Below, in pieces: positions 1-9,978 of a DNA stretch of 60,000 nucleotides. The number at the start of each line of letters is the position of its first letter. Positions within the stretch are counted from its first letter, which is position 1. This DNA comes from Takakia lepidozioides. Taxonomy: Eukaryota; Streptophyta; Takakiopsida; Takakiales; Takakiaceae. Below the pieces are notes generated by a model, which had not been told where the DNA came from, made no database searches, and was given only the letters and a program-made list of their open reading frames with translations. Position numbers and translations under genes: made by a program. The stretch spans positions 37,962,042 through 38,022,041 of the forward strand of contig CM060734.1 in assembly GCA_030704615.1 (NCBI GenBank), given 5' to 3'.

Positions 1-107
1 CCTCCAGATTTCGTGAGGCACCTCCCTTCGCTCTCTTATTTCATTGAAAACCCTTTCTGTTTCTGCTGGTATTGACATTCTTGAAGTGGATTTGTTCTTA
101 CTGTAAG

Positions 108-557
108 ATGCCAAGTACGGTAGGAGGGACGTCTACACCGGAGTTCATGGGCAGGATGAACGTGCCTTTTTTTGCCAGGGGGGATTTCATGCCTAGTCCA
201 GAAAGGGACTACATCCTTCCTACTTATGCTGCCCGGCTTGCTTCGGTGTCCATTAGGAGGTGTTCCGAACCTAGTCGTGTACAACAGATTTTAGACGAGG
301 CAAGCCTCAAGAAAATGAAGATGAGGGAGGAGGCAGCAGCTATTAGAGCCCGTCGGGCTCGTAGATTTGTCTTGGATTCTGCTGAGGAAAGTGGGGGAGA
401 AGAGGCAGAAGATTCCCAGGAGGTGAGGTGGATAGTCCCCCAAGGAGAGGACGGCATTTTTGAGAGGCATACTGCAACCGATGCATCACAGAGCTCGGAG
501 GATGGGGGGGATGAGGGGGATGAGGAAAAAGGAGGCCAAGTTCCTCGGAAGGTGTAG
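108..557 (+). pseudogene. Terminal exon of a captured methyltransferase-like gene, copy 1
   Basis: This is the counterpart of the exon at 50184-50643. It encodes a basic stretch followed by a strongly acidic, Ser/Glu/Asp-rich tail and has no recognisable domain. A polypyrimidine run and an AG acceptor precede it at 106-107. In this copy the acceptor reads TAAG where the other copy has TAGG, which would alter the splice phase. The C-terminal end is frameshifted relative to the other copy by one missing G near 538, so the tail ends early at 557. On the other hand this copy keeps a glutamine where the right copy has a stop. The catalytic exons would lie left of the window. Not expected to be functional alone. 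Confidence 0.55.
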
Positions 558-628
558 GAGAGTAGTTCCCATTCCTGCTATGACAGTTAGGACACACTTG
601 TATAGACGTGGCTTGCCACAAAATTTGC

Positions 629-634
629 AATAAA
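629..634 (+). terminator. Poly-A signal AATAAA of the captured gene (copy 1)
   Basis: AATAAA lies 72 bases after the stop codon of the exon above. It is conserved in the second copy at 50707-50712, as expected for the 3' UTR of a captured gene. Confidence 0.5.
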
Positions 635-784
635 ATGTTGCATTTCATTGCTATGACGAGTCCACATGACCCTATTTCCGTGCCTCCTAACCCTATTTCC
701 GTGGACAGACAATGGCCCGCTCATGCTTTTTTTTTTCCCGCTCATGCTCATGCCGCTCATGAAATAGCAGCCCCCTCTGGGGGG

Positions 785-2096
785 ACAGGGAATGTGGGAA
801 GTAGTGCAACTGGAGCTGGGAATACTATGAATATAGTGGGGCCAGTAGCAGGGAGTGCTCAGGGGCCAGCACCTGGTGGGAGTTCCACCACTACAACAGG
901 TCCTCAAGGACTAGCACCCGTAGGGGGACCAGCACCTATCAGTGGGCAGAGTGTAGGGCCGCAGATGGCGGTACAACCATCCCGGGCAAAACCACCTTTT
1001 CCAATATATATAGGAAAATGGGATCCTGATGTACACATCAGCCAATTTGACCACATGTGTATTGTGAACAATGAAAATGGCGATGATGCCAAGATGAGAC
1101 TGTTTCCATGTTCACTTATTAAGAAAGCAAGTGAATGGTATGCAAGATTCCCTGATAATCATTTCCTGACCTGGAATGGCCTTAGTACGGCATTCCGAAA
1201 TAGGTTCAGGACAAGCAAAACTGAGGACGAAGTGTATGGAAGTTTACAACAGTTGAGGCAAAAGAAGCATAAAACTGTTGAAGAGTACATGGAAAAAATG
1301 GAATTAATGATGAAAAAGCTGGCCGCTGTACCAGCACCAGGGTTACAGAAGACTTGGTTTGTGAGTGGACTAAGACCAGAGTTGCAAAAGAAAGTGGATA
1401 GGCTACCACATAATACAGTGGAGGAGGCATTTGAAACAGCTAACAGAATTGAGCAATTGGGAATGCTCAAGAGAGAGAAAAGGGAGGATGAGGACTCTGG
1501 GGTCAGACGAGGAAGAAGAGCAAGAGCTCAAGAGGAAGAGTGAGAAGAAGGAAAAGTTGAAGAGGGATAACTATGAGAAAAGATTGGAAGAAATCTCGAA
1601 GAAGTATGCCACAGAGGCTGCAACACATTGGAGGAAGGGTGTTTGGTGTGCAAAATGCCAGAATGAAGGCCATACCACAGCTGAATGCCACATGAAAGAG
1701 AAACACTGTACTATCTGTAAAATGGATAACCATTCCACTAAGAATTGTTATTACAACAGAAGGACAGCTGCAAGAGAACCTAGGCAAGTAAGGGTGCATC
1801 AAGTGCAGCCCCAGCCAAGAAAAAATAGTGATCAGGACCACTATGGTAGGCCTAGTGGATATAACAATGGTATGGAAGGGAGAGGTAATCCAAGAGGGAA
1901 TTACCAAGGCAATTCCACGGGCAACTATCAGGGTAATCCAAGGGGAATTATCAGTCAGGGAATCAGGATTAGAGAAATAATCCCAAAGCAGATCAAGGGC
2001 GAGGACCCAATGGTGAAGAACTGTGTTACTACTGTAATCAGGCTGGACATCGCAAGGCAACCTGTCCATTCTGGATCAGACACCAGAATGAAATGA
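785..2096 (+). pseudogene. gag: Element A Gag polyprotein (frameshifted)
   Basis: Positions 785-1543 encode a Pro/Gly-rich leader and a retrotransposon Gag core starting near FPIYIGKWDPD, with the alpha-helical region ending near EAFETANRIEQ. The frame then changes, and 1431-2096 carries cysteine clusters CAKCQNEGHTTAEC and CTICKMDNHSTKNC, zinc-knuckle-like CCHC motifs. A third knuckle-like cluster sits near 2030-2070 in yet another frame. The open frame extends upstream into the captured block (to 608), so the present N-terminus is chimeric. Gag would package element RNA in cytoplasmic particles. Function is lost here because of the frame changes. Confidence 0.8.
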
Positions 2097-3418
2097 GAGC
2101 TCCTGTGAATGAGGGCCCAATGGTGGCAGCTCACATGGTTAGGCCATGTTTTGTACCGGAAGTGAGTACAATGATAGTGACCAGAAGCAAAGCTAAACTA
2201 ATACCTCCAGTGGATGAGGAAGAGGATGGTAATGAGGATGGCAGTGATGTGCCTGAAGATGATGAGGCTTGGAGAGATGAGAAGGAACTGCACAAGGAAG
2301 TGGCTGATACCATAAGGGAAATGCTAAAGAATACTGATATCCTTATGGCAGATTCTTCTGATTCAGATGGAGAAGATGAAGAGAGTGAAGATGAAGTGAA
2401 GAAAGAAACTGCACAAGTGCAGAGTAATGAAGGGATTCTGGCTGAAATAATATGTCAGACCAAAGCTGAGATTACCATTGGACAGCTATTGGCTGTGGCA
2501 CCTCATTGTAGGCACAGGCTATATCAAGCAATTAATCAGATTGCTCATGTGACAAAGAACACAGACCTGAACAGCAAGGTGACAAGCTATAATGTGAAGC
2601 CAGAAGGGCGAGAAACAGTCATGGACTTTGATGATTCTATGCCAGTAATCCAATTGAGAATTGGAAGCACAGACTTGACTGATGTACTGATAGATGGAGG
2701 CTCAGGAGTGAATATCATGACAGACCAATTAAGGCAAAAGCTTGGTCTGAGTAGTATGAAACCAGCCCCATTCACAGTAACAATGGCAGATCAGAGGAGT
2801 GTACAGCCTTTAGGCTTGATAAGAGGAGTTAAGATACAGATTCAAAAGATGATCTTTAAGATCACAGTAACTGTGTTGAAAATGGATGATGTTATGGAAG
2901 CTTACTCCTTATTGCTGGGTCGACCATGGCTGAAACAGACCAGGGTATTCCACAACTGGAATTCCCAATTACTGACTGTGCATGATGGGAAGCACAAGAA
3001 ACAGGTCACCACTAAGAAATCTAGTAGGCTACTTGCTACCGGAAGACCTCGTGGAGTCAGAGAGTATGACCGGAGGGGAGGACTTGATGAGGAGCAAGAG
3101 GCTACCATGTTTGCTGCACACCCAGAGTGGGAGCAGGTTGCAGAAATGCAACTGGAAGGCCTAAGTTGTTTAAAAGGTATATGTTGTGGTGTAGTAACAG
3201 CAACACCAATTGAGGATGAAACAAGCAGTTACCCACCACATTTCTATGAGGAAAGAGAGGGAGAAATGGAAATCCTAGAAGAACCAGCCACTGTAAATTT
3301 ACAGGATGAAGTAGTGACTGGTTGGACAATCACAGCTAATGAGCAAGTGAGAGAAGTGAATGTGGGAACTGAGGAGGAACCGAGAATGGTGAAAGTGGGG
3401 GCTGACTTGGAGCCATAA
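2093..3418 (+). pseudogene. Element A aspartic protease region
   Basis: The reading frame holds an acidic linker and then a retropepsin-like fold with active-site motif VLIDGGSGVNIM near 2680-2715. A second conserved block, LLGRPWLKQTR, lies near 2911-2945. The protease would cleave the element polyprotein. The frame ends at 3418 just before the sequence that should lead into reverse transcriptase (FFEEAKSLF in the interrupted frame), so the natural polyprotein is split by a stop. Family assignment is firm; activity is doubtful. Confidence 0.75.
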
Positions 3419-3599
3419 TTCTTTGAGGAAGCCAAGAGTTTGTTCATCAAATACAAAGATATATTTGGACCTGAAAGGGATACCACCTGAGATCTGTCAG
3501 CATAAGATTGAATTGGAACCAGGGTCAGTACCAATCAAACAGGCAAGGTACAGAATGAATCCCAACTATGCATAGAAGGTTGGGGAGGAGATCAAGTAG

Positions 3600-4885
3600 A
3601 TGGCTGAGGTTAAGTTCATATACCCGTTAGAGTATACAACATGGTTGTCACCCATTGTGATAGTTCCCAAAAAGAATGGTAAACTGAGAGTGTGTGTGAA
3701 CTATAAGAAGTTGAATGCTTGTACAAAGAAAGATCCCTTCCCTTTGCCATTCACAGAAGCGGTGCTGGACACTGTGGCAGGCCATGAAATGTACTCATTC
3801 ATGGATGGCTTCAGTGGGTATAACCAAGTGCAAGTGGCAGAAGAAGACCAGGGAAAGACAACTTTCATCACAGACTCGGGTGCTTATGCATACAAAGTCA
3901 TGCCTTTTGAACTTTGTAATGCACCAGCAACTTTTCAGAGAGTGATAAGTGAATCTTTCCATGAGTATCTGGATGATTTTATGCAGGTGTTCTTAGATTA
4001 CTTCAGTGTGTACAGTTCTAAGAATGAGCACTTGCATAAATTGGAGTTATGTTTGGCCAGATGCAGGATGAGAGGTCTGGGCCTGAATCCAGAGAAGTGT
4101 ACTTTCTGTGTGAACTCAGGGGTACTTTTGGGACACATTGTGTGTAAGAGGGGACTGCTTGTGGATCCTAGAAAGACAGAGGCTATTAAAGCCTCTCCGC
4201 CACCAGGAAATGTTAAGAGTCTAAGGAGATTCCTTGGACAAACTAGTTATTACAGAAGATTTGTCAGACGGTATGCACAGATAGCAGCACCATTGAGCGG
4301 GCTTCTGAAGAAAGATGCAGTGTTTGCATGGACAGCTGACTATCAATAGGCTTTTGAGGAACTTACATTGTCAATAACAACTACACCTGTGCTTATTAAC
4401 CCTCACTGGCATGTAGTATTTCATGTTCACTGTGATGCCTCAGGAGAAGCATTGGGAGCAGTGTTAGCCCAAAATGTTAAAGGAAACATAGATTCACCTG
4501 TGTACTATGCTAGCAGATTGATGAACAGTGCTAAAAGGAACTATAGCACAACTGAAAGAGAAGCATTGGCAAAGATTTATGCAGTCAAGAAATTCAGGCA
4601 TTACCTATTGGGAAGAAGTTCATGTTTTATGTGGATCATCAGGCTCTGGTTTATCTGGTGAACAAGCCTTTGATAAGTGGCAGGATAGTTAGACGGTTAA
4701 TAATCTTGCACGAGTTTCAGTTTGAAGTTGTTTACAAGCCTGGCCGTTTGCATCTTGTGGCAGATCACTTGTCACGCCTACCAACAGGAGAGGCCGCCAC
4801 GGGAGTAGACGACCAACTACCTGATGTGAGTTTATTTGCAGTGGAGGTGCAGGGAAGTGCAGATGATTGGTTAGATTGGCAGTGA
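3600..4885 (+). pseudogene. pol: Element A reverse transcriptase and RNase H (catalytic mutant)
   Basis: Reverse transcriptase motifs are in order: KNGKLRVCVNYKKLN, DGFSGYNQV, MPFELCNAPATFQR, then FLDYF where FLDDF is expected. A tyrosine codon at 3999-4001 replaces the second catalytic aspartate, a one-base change. RNase H follows (HCDASGEALGAVLAQN and TEREALAKIYAVKKFRHY). A TAG at 4347-4349 interrupts the frame. A one-base slip near 4620 moves the rest (YVDHQALVYLVNKPL, DHLSRL) to another frame. The enzyme cannot be active as it stands. Confidence 0.85.
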
Positions 4886-4960
4886 CCAATCAGATACTAC
4901 CTTACTCATGGTCAGTGCCCACCTAGTTATGGGAAGGAGCAGAGGAAGAGAATAGTTATC

Positions 4961-6165
4961 ATGGCTTTACCTTACACTATGATAGGGGGCAGAATGTATA
5001 AGCTAGGACCTGATGGAGTTCTTAAACGATGCTTGTACCACCATGAAGTAGATAAAGTTTTGGAGGAAGTTCATAAAGGAGTGGTTGGAGGTCATTTTGG
5101 AGACGAGACTACCAGTAGAAAGATACTACTTGCAGGTTACTGGTGGCCTACTTTGTTCAAGGATGTACACAAATATTGCAAGAGTTGTGATGAGTGTCAG
5201 AGGCTAGGACCATTGTAGAGATCTGGGAAGATGGCTTTGCATCCTATGATGCCTACTGAACCATTTCAGAAATGGGGACTAGACTTTGTTGGACCAATTA
5301 ATCCACCAGCCAGAAATACACAGAAGAAGTATATAATCACAGCCACTGATTATACTACAAAGTGGGTGGAAGCTAAAGCTCTGAGGGACAACACAGCTAA
5401 GTCTACAGCAAGGTTCCTGTATGAGAACATACTTACATGATTTGGTTGTCCCCTGGAATTTATCAGTGACCAGGGAAGTCACTTCATTAATGAGACCATA
5501 GAACGATTGACAAAAGAGTTCATGATTGTGCATAGGAAGAGTATATCCTATTACCCACAGGGTAATGGGCAGGCAGAGGCTAGCAACAAAATACTATGTA
5601 TTATCTTGGCTAAGATAGTTAATGCAAACAAAACCGATTGGGATACAAAGCTGCTGACAGCTTTGTGGTCATACAGGACTTCATATAAAGTCACCACTAA
5701 GTATACACCATTCCAATTAGTTTATGGTATGGAAGCTTTACTTCCAGTGGAGTTCTTGTTACCTACCATGAGAACTGAATGGGGAAGGAGAGGGGAATTG
5801 GAAGATTCACTTAAGGTCAGGAAACATGAATTATACCATGTGGAAGAAGTACGTGCTGATGCAACAGACAACATGACCAGAATTCAGATGAAGAGGAAGG
5901 ATTAATTTGATGAAGGTAAATTAAAGACTTTTAAGATGGGAGATTTGGTACTGTGGTTGTAGAAGAAGGGAAAGACTAAAGCTTCTAAGCTTAAATCATC
6001 ATGGAAAGGACCTTATATCATACAAAAGATGTAAGATAACAACACCGCCATGATACAATCTATTAACAAAGAGATGTTGGGAAGAGTCAATGCCAATAAG
6101 TTGAAGGGATACAGTGGTATCCATGACAAACCATTGCGGCACGATTTGCATGTTGAAACACAAAA
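4961..6165 (+). pseudogene. Element A integrase (broken)
   Basis: The HHCC zinc region is visible (HKGVVGGHFG, CKSCDECQRLG), followed after a stop at 5216 by the catalytic core. The core has WGLDFVGPI with the first Asp, FISDQGSHF in another frame with the second, and YYPQGNGQAEASNKIL with the catalytic Glu. The C-terminal region (GDLVLW, WKGPYII) is present but crossed by stops near 5905, 5958 and 6031. No chromodomain is found. Integrase would insert element cDNA into host DNA; this copy cannot make a full protein. Confidence 0.8.
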
Positions 6166-6249
6166 ATAGTCACGGGCTACACCGGGGATACCAACGGAGT
6201 ATGGAGCACTTGTCATTAAGCCGAGTGTGTATGGCCAGGGCGGAAGGTA

Positions 6250-7294
6250 TGTCGAGCGGCTTTTACTCACCCATCCCTTCGCTATCCGAGGTGGGAACTC
6301 CAAGATAGAAGAGTTGGAAATCTCTAAGCACTCAGCCCGCTCAGAACAATCAGTCATGACCTACAGCTAGTGTATCATGGGGGTGTTTCCTATTTGTATT
6401 CCTTCCCGTATTCATGTTAGCTAGTTACCTTACTGTTGGTATTTAAGTATCAGATTGCTTCAGCAATCTATCGGATTCCATCAACTCATCCATTCATTCC
6501 ACAGCTTCACTCAGATTTCTCTACACAGTGTGAGTATGAAGTATGTATCAGATTAATATCTATCAAGTATCAGGCTGAAGCCATGGAGTCTCTAATCTGC
6601 TCTACATTACAACTCTACTGCTTGCATTCATCAAGCATCAACAGATCGTTCTCCTCCTACTCCGTGCTCTCCCTCTTTCTACTCAGAGATGGGCTCTCCG
6701 CTTCATTTCCCCCCAGTGATGTCAGAAGTCCTCCAAGAAGTAGTGATCCCTAGACGTCCCCGCTCTTCGCTTTTTCTACCTTCAAGCTGTTCTAACCGCT
6801 TTCCTAACTAACCGTCATCCCTGTAGTACACGTTCCTTTTTCAGATGTCGTTCCCCCACCGTCGTTCCCTGCCAATGATAACTATTCCCCAGCTGTGCCG
6901 AGCTGTGACTGGCTGTATCAGGCTGTGGTGGGCTGTGAATGGCTGTGTAGGGCTGTGTCTGACTGTGTCGGCTGTGACGGGCTGTGTTGGCTGTGCGAAG
7001 CTGTGATGGGCTGTGTTGGACTGTGATGGCTGTGACGGCTGTGTCGGCTGTGCGAAGCTGTGACGGGCTGTGTTGGCTGTGACTGGCTGTGTTGGACTGT
7101 GACGGGCTGTGATGGACTGTGACGGGCTGTGACGGCTGTGTCAGGCTGTAATGGACTGTGTTGGGCTGTGTATCTCCCCCCCTAAAGCCTGTTGCTGTCA
7201 CCCCTAAGGCTCCTGTTGGTCTCAGTCTGTGTAAAAATTAAGGGTACCCCACAGATCCCGTAAAAGCGTCGTAGTCCCAAACAGCCCTCTAACA
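6250..7294 (-). repeat. LTR: 3' LTR of element B (1045 bp)
   Basis: Read on the minus strand the repeat begins TGTTAGAGGG (7294) and ends CCGCTCGACA (6250). It matches the LTR at 52059-52884 at both ends and through most of its length, with a larger internal GGCTGTG array here. The orientation is inferred from the polypurine tract directly before TGTTAG and from B coding sequence leading into it in both copies. A TATTTAAG box near 6439 faces the other direction, so the opposite orientation (as LTR of A) is possible but less likely. Confidence 0.75.
6893..7168. repeat. GGCTGTG minisatellite inside the LTR
   Basis: About 25 to 27 degenerate copies of a 9-11 base unit (GGGCTGTGAY, GGCTGTGTT) run in one direction. 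The matching LTR at 52059-52884 has a shorter version at about 52190-52270 in the reverse sense. The spacing is close to one helical turn of DNA. The size difference between copies shows that the array expands or contracts. Confidence 0.85.
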
Positions 7295-7313
7295 TTTACC
7301 CCTTCCCCTCTCA
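7295..7313 (-). other. Polypurine tract of element B
   Basis: On the minus strand an almost all-purine run (GAGAGGGGAAGGGGTAAA) sits directly against the LTR start. The same layout occurs at 52041-52058. It marks the site where plus-strand cDNA synthesis would be primed. Confidence 0.75.
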
Positions 7314-7494
7314 AAAAATCGTGTCCTCACGGTTTACTATTTGGGATTTGGAAACCTTTGTGAGCGAGCACCATTCTGACGGTAAGAGTCTCGTGAAGGA
7401 CTCTGCGTGCGAGCCCGAGGTCTGTCACTGGTTGACGGATTGAGCACTACCTGGAAATGTCAGTCCTTCCTTTGGCTGATATCGAGGTAATCTT

Positions 7495-9903
7495 TCAGGC
7501 ATAGGAGACCCCCGTCGCTTCTTCTCTGCCATCTGCATAGTCCTCTGCCATGTCAAAAGAGTTCGCTGAAGAATCAGTAGTATCAGAATCCTCATTGCCT
7601 CTCAGGTGTTTTAACGGCCAAACTTTTTGTGGAATCCTCTGGGGCATACAATGTGGTCCCACCATGTTTGGAAGTTTAAATTGTAAAACTTGTTGTAAGC
7701 GCTGAATTGCAAAATTGGTGAAGACCATGAACTCATTGTATGTCCACGTGAGTGGTGTACCAATGACTTGTGAATTGTGCAAGTTTTTCCATGCCTCATG
7801 GCCCTTAAAGAAAATATCGTCAGGCCCGAATTTCTGTGTTGACAAATTGTTCCAGGCCGCATGAAACCATGAACGAAGTTGGGAGTCCTTTTGCATCATC
7901 ACCTTTGCATTATAGAGGTACATATGAGATGGCACTGAAGGTAAGACCCAATGATCCCCACTGGAATAACTCAGAAAGCGCGATTGCATCTTCTGCTGCT
8001 CAATGTGATAACGTGCAAGAGAACAAGCAGCATAGTATAACCCGCAGCCCATGACAATACTTGCTACCTCATTGGTCTTGGTATAAATGTACCCATGTAC
8101 AACTTGGAAGGCAATTAATTCCTTCAACATGGTACTTGCCTCATGCCAGTACCTCGCAAAGTGATGATCCTCAATGGGTCGATTGTTCGGAAGAACCTTA
8201 GTCTTAGTTGCCACTGGCAGCCAAATGCGCATGATCTGGTAGTAATGTGCCAACGACTGTGGAGGACTAAATTCCCTCCGAGCCAAATCCAACACAATGG
8301 GAATTTGGTTGAAGGGCATAATCATAGCCCGACTGTACTCCCGTGTAGCATGAGTTTTAGGTGGGTTAAAATCAGCATTCCCCCATACCTCAGGCTGTGG
8401 TGGCTGTGGTGTGGCTGTAGTAACAATAGAGTCAGCTACTGTCACAGTGCCTTGTTGTGGTCTTGGTGACACTGGCTCTTGTATCAGTGGCATCTCCTGC
8501 ACCCCCTTCGAAGAAGACTGAAAAGTCAAAATTCTGGCATGTAAATAAGAAGCCACTAGCTGCTCCTCAGGTACAAAGACTCTCTTGTTGATATTTGAAG
8601 TGAGGTCCTCCACCTGAGTCTGCAGGCCGTCTACATCCTCCTGTAACTCCGCTATCCTACTATAGAAATTGTCTATAGTAGTTGTGGCAATGTTCTGTAC
8701 CTGCAGTCTGAGCTCATTCATCTCGCCTTGGGTGAGCTTCCGTGGTGCTTTGCCTTCCACCGCCCCTTGTGCTAACCAGACCTGCATAAGGTGGTTATCC
8801 ACCAAGTTGCTTGTGACACCCCTGAGAGTCTGCTCCTTTGTGAGCCTGTACACATCTATCTGCTGCTGTAAAGCCTCCATGCGCTTCGCATGAGGTTCAA
8901 CCAAACTCGCATATGCAGCAGCCAGATTATTGGCTTCCTTCCCAGCCTTGTTAGCCACAGAGAGTTCATTTTTATTGGACATGAGCGTTTGTTGCAATTC
9001 CAGGATGTACCTCTCTTGGTCAGCTTCAACCTGCCTGTATTGCTTGAAAGTATTCTCGTTGCAACAGATTGTATTCTTCATATCAATAATGAGTTTCGTC
9101 TACTCGAGATTATCAGCCTGTGCCTTCATACATCTTTCCGCTTGGTTGTTAACTTCTAATGTAGTTTGCTCAAGCGTAGTTGTTAGTGTAGCACATTGTA
9201 TGACCATCCTATCATGCACTATCTGCAACTCCGTATGTAGTGCATTCACTTCTTGCAACTTGCTTTCATGCTTCACCTGCATTTGGTATAGATGTTGCTT
9301 ATGTGCTTCGTGCAACTGGTCCTGCGCGAGGCCTGCTTCAATCAATTGTTCCTTGGCCATTTGCAAAGCAGCTTTTGTACTCTCTAAGTCTTGCTGTATC
9401 TTGAGAGTGACCTCCTCATCGACCTTGTTTGCACACTCAGTGGCAAGTTGAGCCTCAAACTCCTTCCTGAGTTCCTCCCTCAAAGCTGCCAATTGGGTAG
9501 TTGGAACATGGGATTTGACATAAGTGCCCAACAAATTAAGTGTCATGCTTATGGAACTCATAAGCATGGCCTGTTGAGGGTCATCATGGTGAGCTTGCTG
9601 CTGTTCTCCCTGATCCTCAACAGTGTGATGCCTCACGAACCATTCAGGCCATTGCCCCACCAGATTTTCTTCCTGAACCACCTCATCCGCTACAGGTGCT
9701 GCAGTGTCTTGACATTCTACCTGTGGTACCTCCGTCAGAGGTGTGGGTATTACAACAACAGCAGGGTTTCCCCTGGACAACCGCTGCACCTCCAAAATCA
9801 CTCTTTCCCTGACCAAACCAGAATTTTCATAGAGAAGGTCCCCCTTCTCAATTTCTGCCACCACCTGTTCTGTAGTGGGGATATCTAACCATTCTTTCTC
9901 CAA
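7495..9903 (-). pseudogene. Element B coiled coil plus unrecognised 3' domain
   Basis: This continues the same frame as the methyltransferase polyprotein after a TAG at 9979-9981, and is itself crossed by a TAG at 9100-9102. The first part (9903-8600) is Gln/Glu/Leu-rich heptad sequence, a long coiled coil likely to oligomerise. The second part (about 8400-7600) is a compact ~270-residue domain with blocks such as LAHYYQIMRIWLPVATKTK, GCGLYYAACSLARYHIEQQ and SSGDHWVLPSVPSHMYLYN. It is well conserved in the copy at 50930-51730. I do not recognise the domain. Its place before the polypurine tract matches the extra 3' (env-like) ORF of some plant gypsy elements, but nothing membrane-like is visible. 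A 5-base difference near 7525 relative to the other copy removes about 75 C-terminal residues. Confidence 0.6.
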
Positions 9904-9978
9904 ATCAATTATTTGTGGTGGAACTGCATGGACAACTTGTGGTAACTCTGTGACAAGCCGATCATCTGGCTGTGATGG

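Larger units (their letters stand above)
1..775 (+). repeat. 775-bp transduced block, copy 1 (direct copy at 50082-50850)
   Basis: The block matches 50082-50850 almost base for base, with scattered substitutions and a few short indels. It carries the end of an intron, a terminal coding exon, a poly-A signal and a tail with two copies of CCTATTTCCGTG followed by CGCTCATG repeats. Both copies end at the same short motif (AGCCCCC, a few bases, GGGGG). Beyond it copy 1 runs into gypsy gag and copy 2 runs into a different LTR element. Identity is seen directly. That the block was captured from a spliced gene is inferred from its splice sites and poly-A signal. The block continues left of the window. 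Confidence 0.85.
776..6249 (+). mobile_element. Ty3/gypsy element A, decayed, no LTRs of its own visible
   Basis: Gag, protease, reverse transcriptase, RNase H and integrase follow in the Ty3/gypsy order on the plus strand. The protease reads IDGGSGVN, resembling the IDGGSAVN-type motif of non-chromodomain plant gypsy elements. No chromodomain follows the integrase. Internal stops at 4347 and 4659, several frame changes and a mutated RT active site show it is dead. The 5' LTR and leader are replaced by the captured block (1-775). At the 3' end it meets the LTR of minus-strand element B at 6250, so B probably inserted here. Confidence 0.85.

Noticed and set aside
608-1543. A host gene starting inside the captured block
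   Set aside because: The frame simply runs from the block's 3' flank into retrotransposon Gag; the join is accidental.
6893-7168. Regular repeats that could suggest a CRISPR array
   Set aside because: Units are 9-11 bases, contiguous and degenerate, with no spacers; the sequence is eukaryotic and lies in an LTR.
6815-7201. A minus-strand His/Ser/Gln-rich protein
   Set aside because: It is the translation of the LTR minisatellite.
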